DNA of 64,000 bases, taken from the NCBI RefSeq assembly GCF_910592395.1, contig NC_088311.1, positions 14,882,501 to 14,946,500 of the forward strand, written 5' to 3'. This stretch comes from Lineus longissimus. Its lineage: Eukaryota > Nemertea > Pilidiophora > Heteronemertea > Lineidae. Positions 44,939 to 55,978 of this stretch are shown here, piece by piece. The notes beneath the pieces were generated by a model that saw nothing but the letters and a program-made list of their open reading frames with translations, ran no database searches and was not told the origin of the DNA. Within the stretch, counting starts at the first letter, position 1. Each line of letters opens with the position of its first letter. A program made the position numbers and the translations under genes.

Positions 44939-45781
44939 ATGGCAGCGAGAAGAATCACCTGGACAGCGAACAAAATAATAGAAGTACTTCAGCACATTAT
45001 TGACAAAAGAAACACTTATCTCAGATTGAAAAAACAGGGAAAAGCGGCAGAGTTCTATGCACTGATAGGAGCTGAAGTTGAACATGAAGCATCTTCCATA
45101 GAGAATTTGATGAAGAACCTTGGCAGGGATTATAGGGATGTGATTAAGAAACAGGCAACTTCAGGGGAAGGGACTGATGATTTTAACCCAGAAAGAAAGC
45201 TGCGAAATTCAGTTGAACTCTTTGCCAAATATGAAGAATATTATCAGTTATATAACCCAGTTGGTGGGAGTGTTAGGCCTCTTATGGTTGTAACACCTGG
45301 TGAGATATCAACATTTCCTGGAGATGCTACTCAGGTTGGATCTGGCTCTAAGAAGAGCACAAAGTCAAAGACCCCATCTTCAGGATCACTTGCATCCCTC
45401 CATGCCCCAAGTTTCCCTAGTAGCAGCACTAGTGCCAGGAGTATCTCACCAGTAGCTAATAGCAGTACCAGGAGTGTTTCACCAACCCCAAGCGTTTCTA
45501 GTCTTTTCATGGATGTTGATGAATTTCCATCATTCTCTAATTCAGTTCCACCCACTGAGAATCCAGAATTGCCCACAGCCAAGAAAACAAAGAAAAATGA
45601 TGACAAGCTCAGTGAGATGGCTCAAAATGACAGTCAAAAAGAGTATCTCAATTTGCTGAGAGACCAGAATGCAGTTCTACACACAATTGCTGAAGAACTG
45701 ACTATGATGCGAATTGCATTCTTCACTGTCAATAAGCTCAGGATTTCTGAGGCTAGCAATGATCAATCTGAACCTCAGTAG
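44939..45781 (+). CDS. Myb/SANT-like accessory protein of Harbinger
   Basis: This 280-residue ORF has an N-terminal helical region (WTANKIIEVLQHIIDKRNTYLRLK) resembling the SANT/Myb-like fold, a long Ser/Pro-rich middle and a C-terminal coiled coil (QKEYLNLLRDQNAVLHTIAEEL). In PIF/Harbinger transposons a second protein of this type brings the transposase into the nucleus and to the ends. It is convergent with the transposase 46249-47190. Start 44939 follows AAAA and has no closer ATG. The frame is intact. Confidence 0.6.
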   Translation: MAARRITWTANKIIEVLQHIIDKRNTYLRLKKQGKAAEFYALIGAEVEHEASSIENLMKNLGRDYRDVIKKQATSGEGTDDFNPERKLRNSVELFAKYEEYYQLYNPVGGSVRPLMVVTPGEISTFPGDATQVGSGSKKSTKSKTPSSGSLASLHAPSFPSSSTSARSISPVANSSTRSVSPTPSVSSLFMDVDEFPSFSNSVPPTENPELPTAKKTKKNDDKLSEMAQNDSQKEYLNLLRDQNAVLHTIAEELTMMRIAFFTVNKLRISEASNDQSEPQ

Positions 45782-46248
45782 TTAGCATAGCACCCTGTTA
45801 CCATTGTCATCAACTAGGTTAGGCCATGGAGGTATAAATAAGAACTTATTTTATACCTCCATGGTTAGGCTGTGAGTTCAATAAGAGTCCAATTGTTTCA
45901 GGTCAGTTTTCTGTTCATTTATTTTAAAAAAATCAACTTTAAAAAATTGCCACACACAAGTTTCTGGGCAGTGTTAAGTGTTTCACAAATTGACAAGTAA
46001 TTTTTTTGAAAGTTGTCAAACGACAAGCAATTTTTCAAGCAGGTTTTGCTTACTGATGTTATTTTTAAGATCATTGGAACTACAGGATAATTTTAATCAG
46101 TTTTAATTCTCAACACCAAAGGTGCAATAAGTGACAAACATCAAACGATGTAAAATTTTGGCTTTAAATATATTTTTTGCACATTTTGTTTAAACTACGA
46201 GTCCAGTTTGTTCATTAAAACAGCTTAAGTCCTTTCGGCCAAGGACTC

Positions 46249-47190
46249 TTAAAGGAAATTGGTGAAGCGATTGTGCAGAACGCAAATACCAATCATGCAC
46301 TGAGACGGAAAAAGCGGTCCATACTTTGCTGGAAACCTGTTTTCTTTAAGTTGACTGATTCGCCATTTCAATTCAGTTGCCCCTATGGACCTTTCTACTA
46401 TCTGCCTCAGTCTGGTGCACTGCAAGTTGAACTGCAATTGTTCCTGTGGCAGATTATTCCCCACAAAAGTACAAACAACCCTGGGATGAACGTTTCGATA
46501 TGCTGGATCTCCTAGAATTGCAACGTCTTCTGGCAAGGTGTCCAGGTATGCCATGAATTGCCGAGACCATTCGATTGCAGTCTTGTCATGAGTAGACCCT
46601 GGTATTCCACTCACCACATGTCTAACACATCCATGTTTGTCCACAACGAGCTGGACATTCAAAGAGTCACATGATTTACCATGCCTCCCACAAAAGTACG
46701 CATCTCCAGCTCTATCCGGACGCTGGATTTTAACGATTTCACCATCGAGAAACATGATGACGCGAAGAACACGACCATCCACAGTCCTAAGTTGCTGGGC
46801 CAAGTCATCAAATTCCTGATCCTGGGGCAAAGATATGTGGTTTGGAGATGAAGAGTATAGGAACCTAGCCACTTCATGCGTGTAGGCAATGACGGTGCTC
46901 TTGGCAAGTCCTACAGAAAATCCTATTTGCCGATAAAAGCCTCCAGATGCCATCATGTGTAGGAATGTCTCAATTCTCTTTAAAGAAGATACAGGACATG
47001 CCCTTGGTCTGCCCTCACCCTGCCTCCATGCATGAAACTCGGTAGCAAGGAGCTGAATCTGTTGCTCAGCGAGCCTAACATGCTGTTCTATGGGTTCTTC
47101 AGTTTCTGCAGGCATTCTTCTTAACTTTGGTCCTCTCTGCACAGGGAGATTTTGCTGAAATTCTGCTTGAAATGCAGGGAAATGAAACAT
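46249..47190 (-). CDS. Harbinger transposase (DDE_Tnp_4)
   Basis: The 313-residue frame has an N-terminal helical domain with a helix-turn-helix-like YRQIGFSVGLAKSTVIAYT. The nuclease triad is FLDGEIVKIQRP (Asp), ILGDPAYRN (Asp) and RQIVERSIGATELKWR (Glu). HVVSGIPGSTHD holds the conserved G-S-x-H-D. Length is close to the family's usual 300-450. It should cut at the GGGTGAGG ends. The frame is uninterrupted, so this copy may be active. Confidence 0.85.
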   Translation of the reverse strand: MFHFPAFQAEFQQNLPVQRGPKLRRMPAETEEPIEQHVRLAEQQIQLLATEFHAWRQGEGRPRACPVSSLKRIETFLHMMASGGFYRQIGFSVGLAKSTVIAYTHEVARFLYSSSPNHISLPQDQEFDDLAQQLRTVDGRVLRVIMFLDGEIVKIQRPDRAGDAYFCGRHGKSCDSLNVQLVVDKHGCVRHVVSGIPGSTHDKTAIEWSRQFMAYLDTLPEDVAILGDPAYRNVHPRVVCTFVGNNLPQEQLQFNLQCTRLRQIVERSIGATELKWRISQLKENRFPAKYGPLFPSQCMIGICVLHNRFTNFL

Positions 47191-47512
47191 TTTGCAGAAT
47201 TAACAGAAGACAAGACAGTTGGTGTAAAGTGTTGTGACCTCCAATCTTGCTTGATCCCTAGGGGTTAGTGTTAACTCAAAAGGAAAATGAATAGAGATTT
47301 TCTGATCCTAAACACCAAGCTGGGTTTGAGGTGTAACACCTTTGCCAATTTTAACACCTAACACCAACACCTGACACCTAATCCCAAAGATCACACCCAG
47401 ATCAAGTGTGATCCAGAGATCACACAAAGCAGGTCACAACTGGTGTTATCTCTGGTGTTAGGTGTTAAAATCAGGTGTTAGTGTGATTCTAACACGGATT
47501 GTGACCTCACCC

Positions 47513-48137
47513 ATTGTCAGATACTTTTTCTGCATGGCCCATTGTAAAATACTCATTGACAACGTCCCCGTATTGCTTTTGTCTTTCCGGAGTACGCGCT
47601 AATTTCCTTTCCATCTGCAGCAGCCGCGATACTGCCGTTTCACGACTATGTCCAAGTTCAGGTCCATCTTTGAAAGGGAGTGCTACAACATATCTGCCAT
47701 CATCATTACGCTTACAAGTCTCTACAAAATGCTACTCGCACTTCTTTTCCTCTAATGATAGCGCGTTTCGCGGTTAAATGGTTTCAACTTCCCAGAACCT
47801 TCTCAAGAGATCATCAGTGTTCGATTCAGATGTGACAAAGTGACATATATTCTGCCGAGGCATACTACAAGCCCTCCCCACAATGCCAGTCACTATCCAA
47901 CCAAACACAGTATTTTGCGCCACAAGATTACCATCAGGACTTTTCAACATTTCAGCCATTAAAATATTCGGGTAAAGATCGGCGCCAATAAGCATGTCCA
48001 CAGGCCCAGGCGTACCACAATGCTTGTCAGCTAATGTCAGGCCTTGTAACTCCGGCCAACCACTAACCACTAACCACAACCCTTTGTTGAGGTAGATTAC
48101 CAGTAATCTTGTCCATAACATAAAGGTTGGAATACTA
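47513..48137 (-). pseudogene. BEL/Pao protease-RT N-terminal region
   Basis: LQGLTLADKHCGTPGPVDMLIGADLY and GNLVAQNTVFGWIVTG are typical of the aspartic-protease-like/DUF1758 segment before the Pao RT. After a break near 47770 the sequence continues toward the RT (about 47760-47513, GRYVVALPFK). A tandem CCACTAACCACTAACC slip near 48060 gives a frameshift. The left part ends at about 48137, where a Harbinger-type element starts. Confidence 0.7.
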
Positions 48138-48528
48138 ATGCCCGAGCCACACGGTAAAATATAATTTGACCAAAAAAGTTTGACCAAAATGTTTTACCGT
48201 CTGGCACGGGGAAAATCCACAAATTTGACCAACCAGATTTCCAAATCCAAAATTGTTTTGGATAGAACCCGTCCTATTTTTATCCAAGGATTTGACCAAA
48301 TAATACAAGAATCCTACCGTGTGGCGCGGGGAAATATTGTTATTGTTCGATTAACGCTTTGAACCCAGTGACCAGGCCTTTTGTTATGGATAGCTATGTC
48401 CTCATATATGTCATTTCTTGGTGTTGAGGCCTATTTTGAATGGTTATGTCACCTACACTGTGCATTTCCTTCACTATATAAACAGATAAGGGTATCTCGT
48501 CAGCACATAAGGCCCAAAAACTGCTGGT

Positions 48529-48900
48529 ATGTGGACACAAGAACTCACAGACATTTTGATCGAGGAGTACAGGGCCCGCCCTGTACTCTACGACACAAAG
48601 AATCCCATGTACCATAATAGGGTCAAGAAAGAAACTGCCTACCAAGGTATCGTGGACAAACTTTCCCCAAAATGTGAAGGTTGCACAGTTGAAGCAGTTA
48701 AAAGGAAGCTGAATGGACTTCGAAGTCATTTGTCCAGAGAATTCGACAAGATGAAGAAGAAGAACAAAAGTGGAGCAGGGGCCAACGACATGTATCAACC
48801 AAAAGTATGGTGGTTTCAGAAGATGCTGTTCTTAAAGGACCATCTAGAGCCGAGATGCAGTACATCTACCATGGCCGATGAACATGACGATCAAATGTAC
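48529..48900 (+). CDS. MADF/SANT-like accessory protein of Harbinger
   Basis: The sequence opens MWTQELTDILIEEYRARPVLYDTKNPMYHNR, the pattern of a MADF domain (LI..Y...P.LYD...Y.NR). WWFQKMLFLKDHL follows about 90 residues on. It probably binds DNA as partner of the adjacent transposase. The coding part likely ends by splicing near 48900, because the open frame beyond loses any pattern and overlaps the transposase 3' end on the other strand. Confidence 0.65.
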
Positions 48901-48982
48901 AAGGTGAATAGACAGTTAATATGTTTATTTTATATCAACACATTCATGTACATTGCACATCGAAGTATTTCTACTGTCAGGC

Positions 48983-49598
48983 TTAGCTGCAAAATCTGTC
49001 CTGCCATGCTACTCGTCCGATGCCATTCACATAGCCGCGCAGAGCATCTCTTTGTGATTGTGCATCATTGGCATAACGGTTTCCAGACTGATGTTCAATA
49101 CCTTGGAAAGCCTCCTCAGCTTTCTTAACTGATCTCCAATCCCCCTTAGCTACAACACCGCGGTTTAATTGTTCCCTATCTACTGCCCTGGGAGGGAAGT
49201 ACTTGGCCGAATTATGGACCCTCAGGAAGTTGTGCAGTGCACAAGCAGCCAGAATGATCATCTGCACTTTCTCAGGGGATAGCAGAATAGGAGCAAGAAA
49301 CACGCGAAATCTGTTAATATCCCAAATGCATTTTCAACCACACGCCTAGCCCGACTCAGGCGGTAGTTGAAAACACGTTTGTCTTTATCAAGATTTCTAA
49401 ATGGATACGGCTTTATGATGTCAGTTTGTAAAGGAAAAGCATCATCTGCTACGAAAAAATAGGGCATGGTGGCATCGCAATCGTGTAAGGGTTTTGCCTC
49501 AGGAAAATGTATAGTCCCATCCGCCATAGCGTTATTGAGATCGCTCTTCCTGAAAACACCTCCATCTCCGACACGACCGTTGGTTCCAGTAGTACAAT
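48983..49598 (-). pseudogene. Harbinger transposase C-terminal part, truncated by Polinton-B
   Basis: NGRVGDGGVFRKSDL, PYFFVADDAFPLQ (second Asp) and FNYRLSRARRVVENAFGIL (Glu) mark a PIF/Harbinger DDE_4 transposase. A frame change occurs near 49300, after FGIL, into the segment ending LAACALHNFLRVHNS. The N-terminal half with the first Asp is missing, as expected if Polinton-B inserted at 49599. Confidence 0.75.
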
Positions 49599-49832
49599 AG
49601 TGGGGATTCTAACCCAGAGGTCAATCCCCAGTCTAAATTATCCAAGTCTAATCTCAGTATAAATTAATTCCAGTCATTTATCAGTCTAAATTAATTCCTA
49701 GTCTAATTTCAGTCAAAGTAACTAATTTGTTCAAAATTATGAAAATTGTCCAAAATGTCATAATGTTCAAAAAATAAAAAAAGGACTAATGTTATACTCA
49801 TCCTATACTTAACAAAAATTATTTTATGGTAA
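49599..49832. repeat. Left terminal region of Polinton-B
   Basis: It contains repeated AGTCTAAATTAATTCC-type words (49630-49710) and no gene. It should be part of the terminal inverted repeat, but its partner is beyond the window. Confidence 0.5.
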
Positions 49833-50357
49833 ATGGAACCTCTTGTTAGAAAGTGTACAAAGTGTTCTCAAGAGAAATTATTGAATGATTTTCAAAAAGA
49901 GAAACGATGTAAATATGGTAGAAGTTATAGTTGTAAATCATGTACAAACAATTATCACACAAACTATTATAGAATAAAAAAGTCAAATGACGAATCTTTA
50001 AAAATATCACGGAATCTTTCATCAATATTGTCCCAATGTCTTCATCATAAATATAAACAATCTAAACTTGAGAAAGCTATGGACTGTTCTCTAGATGGTC
50101 TGTACAAGTGGATTGAGTTTCAATTTGATGAAAATATGAATTGGAAAAACTATGGTGATTATTGGCATATTGATCATATTATTCCACAATCACATTTTGA
50201 CCATACTGTTGATGAAGAGCTTATGTTATGTTGGAACTGGCGTAATTTGAGACCTATTACAACAGAAGAAAACAGGAAAAAAGGGAAGAAAATTGTCTAC
50301 AAATTATATTATCAAAATGTGTCACTAGCTTCTGAATTTCTAGAAGATGAAATTTAA
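49833..50357 (+). CDS. HNH endonuclease with zinc finger
   Basis: The 174-residue protein has an N-terminal four-cysteine finger (CTKCSQEK... CKSC). Near residue 110 it has an HNH core: WHIDHIIPQSHF then CWNWRNLRPITTEEN. Such proteins nick or cut DNA and are common in phages and large DNA viruses. Its place at the very end of a Polinton, before the polymerase, could point to a role in end processing or homing. The start is GGTAAATGG, the element's usual start form. A hairpin (50391-50416, CCATGATAAT...) follows the gene. Confidence 0.8.
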   Translation: MEPLVRKCTKCSQEKLLNDFQKEKRCKYGRSYSCKSCTNNYHTNYYRIKKSNDESLKISRNLSSILSQCLHHKYKQSKLEKAMDCSLDGLYKWIEFQFDENMNWKNYGDYWHIDHIIPQSHFDHTVDEELMLCWNWRNLRPITTEENRKKGKKIVYKLYYQNVSLASEFLEDEI

Positions 50358-50390
50358 CTAAAAACTTTTTATACAATAAAAGAAGACTCC

Positions 50391-50418
50391 ATCCATGATA
50401 ATTCTATAATTATCATGG
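50391..50418. terminator. Hairpin after the HNH gene
   Basis: CCATGATAATT and AATTATCATGG form an 11-bp stem around a short loop. It sits 30 bases after the stop and resembles the 3' hairpins after other genes of this element. Confidence 0.4.
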
Positions 50419-50648
50419 GCGGTGGTGAGCCCTGAATTCTACATTTTGACCAAGTGGTGATTATGTAGAAATCTAAAATTCACTAAAAAAATCTGATTTC
50501 ATATTTCTAATCGCCGTAAAGGACTCCATTCATTAGTCATCTTATAATCATGTTTATTGACTATAAAATAACTTATTGAAACTGAAACTAAAAAAAAAGG
50601 GGGGAATCCCCTAAACATGAGTTTAATCAAAAAATTTTTCATAAATAA

Positions 50649-53600
50649 ATGGAACCCTCCACAGCGATTAGAAATATGGGACTTTCCTCAGATGAACTAA
50701 AAATTCTAGCCTTCAGAAATAGACTGAAGAATTACGGAAGTCTATCGAGAGAAAAGCTATTAGAAAAACTTCAACAAATCCCAAACAGTTTCAACGACAT
50801 CGAAGTGAAAATTGACAAGCCAATGTCACAACTCACTCAGCTTGAAAAAAGAGTTTTAGCTCAACGACTAGGGTTAAATCCTAGAAAATTCAAAAAGGAG
50901 CAGCTAGAAAATATAATTGAAGAGAAAATCCAAAAAGAAAATCTGACCAACATTAAACCAAGACCTGTGAAGCCAAAAATATCCATTAGAAAACCACTTT
51001 TAGAAAAAGTCAAAGAATTAGGTCATAAAAATTTCCAAAGAGCTTCTGACCAAAGAACCCATTAAACGTATTTTAAAATCAGATCTTTTCAAACAGGCGA
51101 AGGAACTTGATATTAATGTTAAAAATTCTATGACTAAAAAAATAATCCAGGAATTGATTGAAAAACATACAGAGTTAAAAACATTTAAAAAAGTAGACTC
51201 AGCTTTCAGAGGCTTTGTGAATCATTTTCAAATGGAAGGCTTGCCTCATATTGACATTGAGAACTATCTCAATAAAATTAAATCATCTCTTCAAGATAAA
51301 TTGAAAGCTGAAAATAAGGAAGGATTAAAAATTAATCTAGTCCTTACCATTTTAATGAAAAGGAAGAATGAATTAAAAGAATTTCAACTGCGTTCGAGAC
51401 ACACACTTTATGTAGGCCAAGAACTAGATTATAACAAAATCATTGAAGACTTCCTTAAAGAACTTGAAAATTTAGTTAATGAAGGGTCAGGTTGGAAATT
51501 TTTAGAAGTCATCAAGATTGAATTACACACAGTCAATTACACACCTCTGTCAGGATCAAGCTATATTACTTTACCAGATAAGATTCAACATAAAAAAGCA
51601 GTGATTAATGTCCAAAATGATGATCAAAAATGCTTCAGATACTCAGTTGAAGCTGCATTATTAAATTTAGATAAACATCAAGAACGAGTGTCAAATTATA
51701 ACAAATCTGAATTTGACCCCATGTTCAAAGATTTAGAATATCCAGTCAAAATCAAGGATATTGAGAAATTTGAGAAGAATAATCCTGACTTAGCAGTCAA
51801 TGTATTTACATTTATACCTAGACAAAAAGTATGCTTTGGAAATGAAACAGTAGTTTATCCCATTTCCCCAGTGAGACTATCTGAGAGAATTTTAGCAGAA
51901 GATAAGTATATTAATCTTCTACACTACAAAGATAGTAACGATGTTCCAGAAGGTGAAAAAATAGAAGATGTGAAAGATAATGCTAACTACCATTATGCTT
52001 GGATTAAAAATTTCTCAAGGCTTCACATCTGCTTCACATTCTAAACATAAAGAAGCAGTTAAAATATGCTTCAGATGCATGAAAGTTATATCAGCATCAA
52101 ATAGTAACCTTCTCAATGAAAGATACAATCAACATAGTGACAACTGTAAGAAGTTTGAATGTGTCAGAGTGAGCATGCCTAAGGAGCATGAAAAGATCCT
52201 GGAATTTAAAAATAAAAAATTCGAACAAAAACATCCTGTCTTGATTGTCGCAGACTTTGAATCATCGTTGAAAACAGTCAACCAAAATCTTGGTGAAAAG
52301 ACTGTTCAAATTCAAGAACATATTCCTAACTCATTCAGTTTCTACATATGTTATGATAAGGATCAAATTCAGACTGACAATGTCTTTGTAGAATTTAGTG
52401 TCAACGATGATAATGAAAATATCGGAGAAAGGTTCTGTGAAGAGATTGAAAAAGCTGTGTATGACATTCATGACAATCATTTCAACCCTAAAGCTATGTT
52501 AGCCTTAACGCAAGAACAAAAGGTGAAGCACAAGACAGCTAAAACATGTTATGCCTGTCACAAGGTGTTCACAGAAAAAAATTATAAAGTTCGTGATCAC
52601 AACCATTTTAATGGAAAATACAGAGGAGCAGCCTGTAATAAGTGTAATCTTCAATTACAAGCACCTGATTTCATACCAGTGTACTTTCACAATTTATCAG
52701 GTTATGATGCTCACTTATTTGTGAAAAATCTGAAAGGGCGACTGAATGTCATCGCGAAAAATAGTGAAAACTATATTTCATTCAGCAAGGAGTTACAGGT
52801 AGATGAGCACAAGACTCTATCCATCAGATTTCTTGATTCTTATAGGCTTATGCAGTCTTCACTAGCAAACCTAGCTAAGAATCTACCCAATTCTGAAAAG
52901 AAAAACCTGGCACAATTTTTCCAAGGTGACCAATTTGATTTAGTCACCAGAAAAGGCATCTATCCGTATGAATGGGTTGACTCGTATGAAAAATTTGATG
53001 AAAAAGAATTACCTCCGATTGAAGCATTTAGCTCCACATTGAATGCGACACACATCTCAGTTGAGGACTACAATCATGCTCAACATGTGTGGAAAACATT
53101 TGACTGCAAAACCTTTCGAGATTATCACAATCTCTATCTCAAAACAGATGTTCTTTTACTAGCAGACATTTTAGAAAATTTCAGACAGACCTGCATGACC
53201 ATCTATAGTTTAGATCCAGTCTGGGCTTATTCGGCTTCAGGATTGTCTTGGCAAGCCATGTTGAAAAAGACTGATGTTAACATTGAACTTTTAACAGATG
53301 TTGACATGTACAACTTCTTTGAATGTGGCATTAGAGGGGGAATTTGTCAATCAAGTCACAGATATGCAAAAGCAAATAATCCATATTTGAAAGATTTTGA
53401 CTCAGAAAAACCTATAAGTTACATCACCTATGTTGATGCGAATAATTTGTATGGATTATCGATGAGTGAAAAATTACCACATTCTAACTTTAAATGGATG
53501 ACCTCATCAGAATTAGTCGCATGGCAAAGCATGCCATGTACTTTAGAAGTGGACTTAGACTATCCTCAGCATTTACATGACCTACACAATGCCTATCCAT

Positions 53601-54591
53601 TAGCACCTGAACATGTGAATGATAAGTTGATTCCTAATCTTAGGAACAAGAAAAAATATATATTGTACATCACAAGGCTTTGAAATTCTATCTGAGCCAA
53701 GGTTTAACATTGACTAAGATTCATAGAGGCATTTCTTATACAGAATCATACTTTTTGAAAGAGTACATTGACTTAAACACAAGTCAACGAGCCAAAGCGA
53801 AAAATGACTTTGAAAAGGATTTTTTCAAACTGATGAACAATTCATGCTTTGGAAAAACAATGGAGTCCGTCAGAGACAGAAAAAAAATAAAATTGACTAC
53901 AAATGTCCCTCAGCTTCGAAAAGTAGTCAATTCAAACAACTATAAAGATCATAAAATTTTCAGCGAAGATCTAGTTATGGTGGAATCTCAAAAATCAGAA
54001 GTGTGTTTGAATAAACCCATCTTTATGTGACAAGCGATTCTTGATCTCTCAAAAATACACATGTATGATTTCCACTATAATTATATGATGAAAAAGGGTG
54101 ACAAAGCACAACTGTTGTACACTGATACTGACTCACTAGTTTATCATATAGAAACTGATGATATCTACAAAGACATGAAACAAGATGCTGAATTATTTGA
54201 CTTCTCTAATTTTCCAAAAGACCATCCACTGTTTGATGAAACGAACAAGAAAGTCATTGGTAAGTTCAAAGACGAAGAAGCTGGTCATGTGATCACTGAG
54301 TTCATCGCTTTGAGGTCTAAGTTGTATGCCTATACAACTGATAAAGACAATCAAGTCAAAAAGTGTAAAGGTGTGAAGAAACAAGTCGTTAAAAATGAGA
54401 TTTCCTTTGAGGATTACAAACAAGTACTATTGGAAAAAATACCAATCGAAAAAAGCATGAATGTGTTTAGGTCAAGACATCATCAATTGTATACTGAGAA
54501 AGTGTCCAAAGTAGCGTTGAATGCAAATGATGATAAACGCACCATATTAGAAGATGGCATCTCCACTAAAGCTCTAGGCTTTAAACATTAA
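50649..54591 (+). pseudogene. Protein-primed family B DNA polymerase with frame breaks
   Basis: Successive frames together give a Polinton polymerase of about 1300 residues. The N-terminal part (50649-51065) has SAP-like helices. The exonuclease site has VADFES and HNLSGYDAHLF, with a Cys/His endonuclease-VII-like cluster (CYACHKVF, RDHNHFNGKYRG) between them. The palm has YVDANNLYG, NNSCFGKTMES and YTDTDSL. Breaks are frameshifts near 51045, 52020 and 53655 and an in-frame TGA at 54028-54030. It would replicate the element by protein priming. As read it cannot make a full polymerase, while neighbours are intact; sequencing errors at homopolymers could explain some breaks. Start AAATAAATG. 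Confidence 0.85.
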
Positions 54592-54595
54592 ACAA

Positions 54596-54700
54596 GAGCT
54601 ACCAATTTGGTAGCTCTCTTAATGGCAACAGGTCTAGTTAGCCCTTGAGGTCTTGAGGCCTAGCAAACTACCGTGCCATTTTTGGCACAGCAGAAAAAAT
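54596..54700. terminator. Two hairpins after the polymerase gene
   Basis: GAGCTACC...GGTAGCTC (about 54596-54616) starts right after the polymerase stop, and GTGCCATTTTTGGCAC lies at about 54673. The first recurs identically at about 61211 and the second nearly so at about 61250. They may mark transcript ends. Confidence 0.5.
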
Positions 54701-54712
54701 AAATTAAAATAA

Positions 54713-55966
54713 ATGACATTTCCTAACTATCTTAAATTTAACCCAAATGTCAGCTATCCTCTCAAGTATAAAAATAATGCGTTGAAAAAGAGTCCTTTCA
54801 TCCATCAAAAAATCTATGTCACGCCCACTGAATTTTTTTACTTCAATACCATTGATATTTTCCCGGATAAGATGACTCCAAGACAATTTACTACCTATGC
54901 ACAAGTGAAAGAGTATATTAAACATGCGACCATGGATAACTGGGAAAACCAATTTAAATTTGCATTATGGTGTGCGACATCAGGTTCAGGTGTAAGCTGG
55001 CATAATCATATTAATCATGCTGATCCTTTAGTTCAAAGTATTTTTAGATTCCATGTCTATTTTACCATCAGAAAGATATTACACCAGCTAAAAATTCCTT
55101 TGCCATCAAATCCTGACTTTAATGCATTAAAAAATCCCTACAATAAACAAGCTTATGAAAATTTGAAACTTGAATTTGGCTCTGTTGACTTCAACTATTT
55201 TCACAAAGGGAAAATACAAGTTTTGGATATTGTCATGGACAATGGTAACTATTATTTGAATGATCCTAGTAAGTTTCCATTTAATGCTGATAAAAAAGGA
55301 TATGTCTATGCAGACCATCATAGACTCTATATTGACACTTTATTGTTCATTTACTCAGACGATTGGACAAATTTTATCGTCCTAGACAGTCAAGGATTGA
55401 CTAAAGCGGGCATGAGTCGCATCAATGAATCCATTCGAACCTATGTGTATTGTATTTTAGGTTCACAAACCATGATTCGTCAGGATATTCTTGATTCATT
55501 GGACACACAGAAACAATTTAGTATCTTAGTGGAAGATGCGATTCAAGGTCAAACATTAGTCGATTCTATCAAAACATTTCAGTCAGCGAGTATACTCATT
55601 CACTCAAAACAAGCGTATGCCTATGCTTTAGAAAAAGCAGGTTCACGATTAGATTTTGCCGTAGGCTTAGGATTACAACTTGTGCCTAGTCATATGCGAT
55701 TACATATTGGCACCATTGAGGGTTATAATAACTCTCTGTTAACCGCTACAGACAATACAACATTTGGCATTAATTCACATATCAATGTCAGAAAAAAGCG
55801 ACAAGTGACTCTGTCTTCAAATTTGAAGACAGAACAACCGCAAACTAATTCATCAAATTTGATGGACGAACAACCGCAAACATCACATGAGATGAATGAA
55901 GCGAGTCATCTACCTTTTACAATAGGATTAATTGTTGTAGGTTTTTTAGTTCAAACTATTCTCTAA
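54713..55966 (+). CDS. 417-aa Polinton protein with C-terminal membrane anchor, unknown function
   Basis: I do not recognise a domain. The protein is aromatic-rich and has a globular body of about 340 residues with no cysteine motif. A Gln/Asn/Ser-rich linker contains two related repeats (SNLKTEQPQTNSSNLMDEQPQ). A hydrophobic segment follows at the extreme C-terminus (LPFTIGLIVVGFLVQTIL). A tail anchor suggests association with a membrane or internal virion membrane. It starts at AAAATAAATG and lies between polymerase and integrase. The frame is intact. Confidence 0.6.
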   Translation: MTFPNYLKFNPNVSYPLKYKNNALKKSPFIHQKIYVTPTEFFYFNTIDIFPDKMTPRQFTTYAQVKEYIKHATMDNWENQFKFALWCATSGSGVSWHNHINHADPLVQSIFRFHVYFTIRKILHQLKIPLPSNPDFNALKNPYNKQAYENLKLEFGSVDFNYFHKGKIQVLDIVMDNGNYYLNDPSKFPFNADKKGYVYADHHRLYIDTLLFIYSDDWTNFIVLDSQGLTKAGMSRINESIRTYVYCILGSQTMIRQDILDSLDTQKQFSILVEDAIQGQTLVDSIKTFQSASILIHSKQAYAYALEKAGSRLDFAVGLGLQLVPSHMRLHIGTIEGYNNSLLTATDNTTFGINSHINVRKKRQVTLSSNLKTEQPQTNSSNLMDEQPQTSHEMNEASHLPFTIGLIVVGFLVQTIL

Positions 55967-55978
55967 AATAAACACACC

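Larger units (their letters stand above)
43997..47512. mobile_element. Complete PIF/Harbinger transposon
   Basis: The ends GGGTGAGGTCACAA and TTGTGACCTCACCC are perfect 14-base inverted repeats, flanked by ATT on both sides (43994-43996 and 47513-47515). A 3-bp duplication is the family hallmark. GGTGTTAGGTGTTA-type subterminal repeats lie inside both ends. It carries both expected genes, a SANT/Myb-like protein and a DDE transposase, convergently arranged. The gap 43997-44938 and the flanks otherwise hold nothing obvious. It looks young. Confidence 0.85.
48138..49598. mobile_element. Second Harbinger element, cut by Polinton-B
   Basis: GCCCGAGCCACACGGTA at about 48140 starts a region with repeated TTTGACCAAA and ACCGTSTGGCRCGGGG words, a likely terminal repeat. 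It encodes a MADF-type protein (48529) and a Harbinger DDE_4 transposase (49598-48983). The transposase is truncated at 49598 where Polinton-B begins, so the rest of the element must lie beyond the Polinton. Confidence 0.6.
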
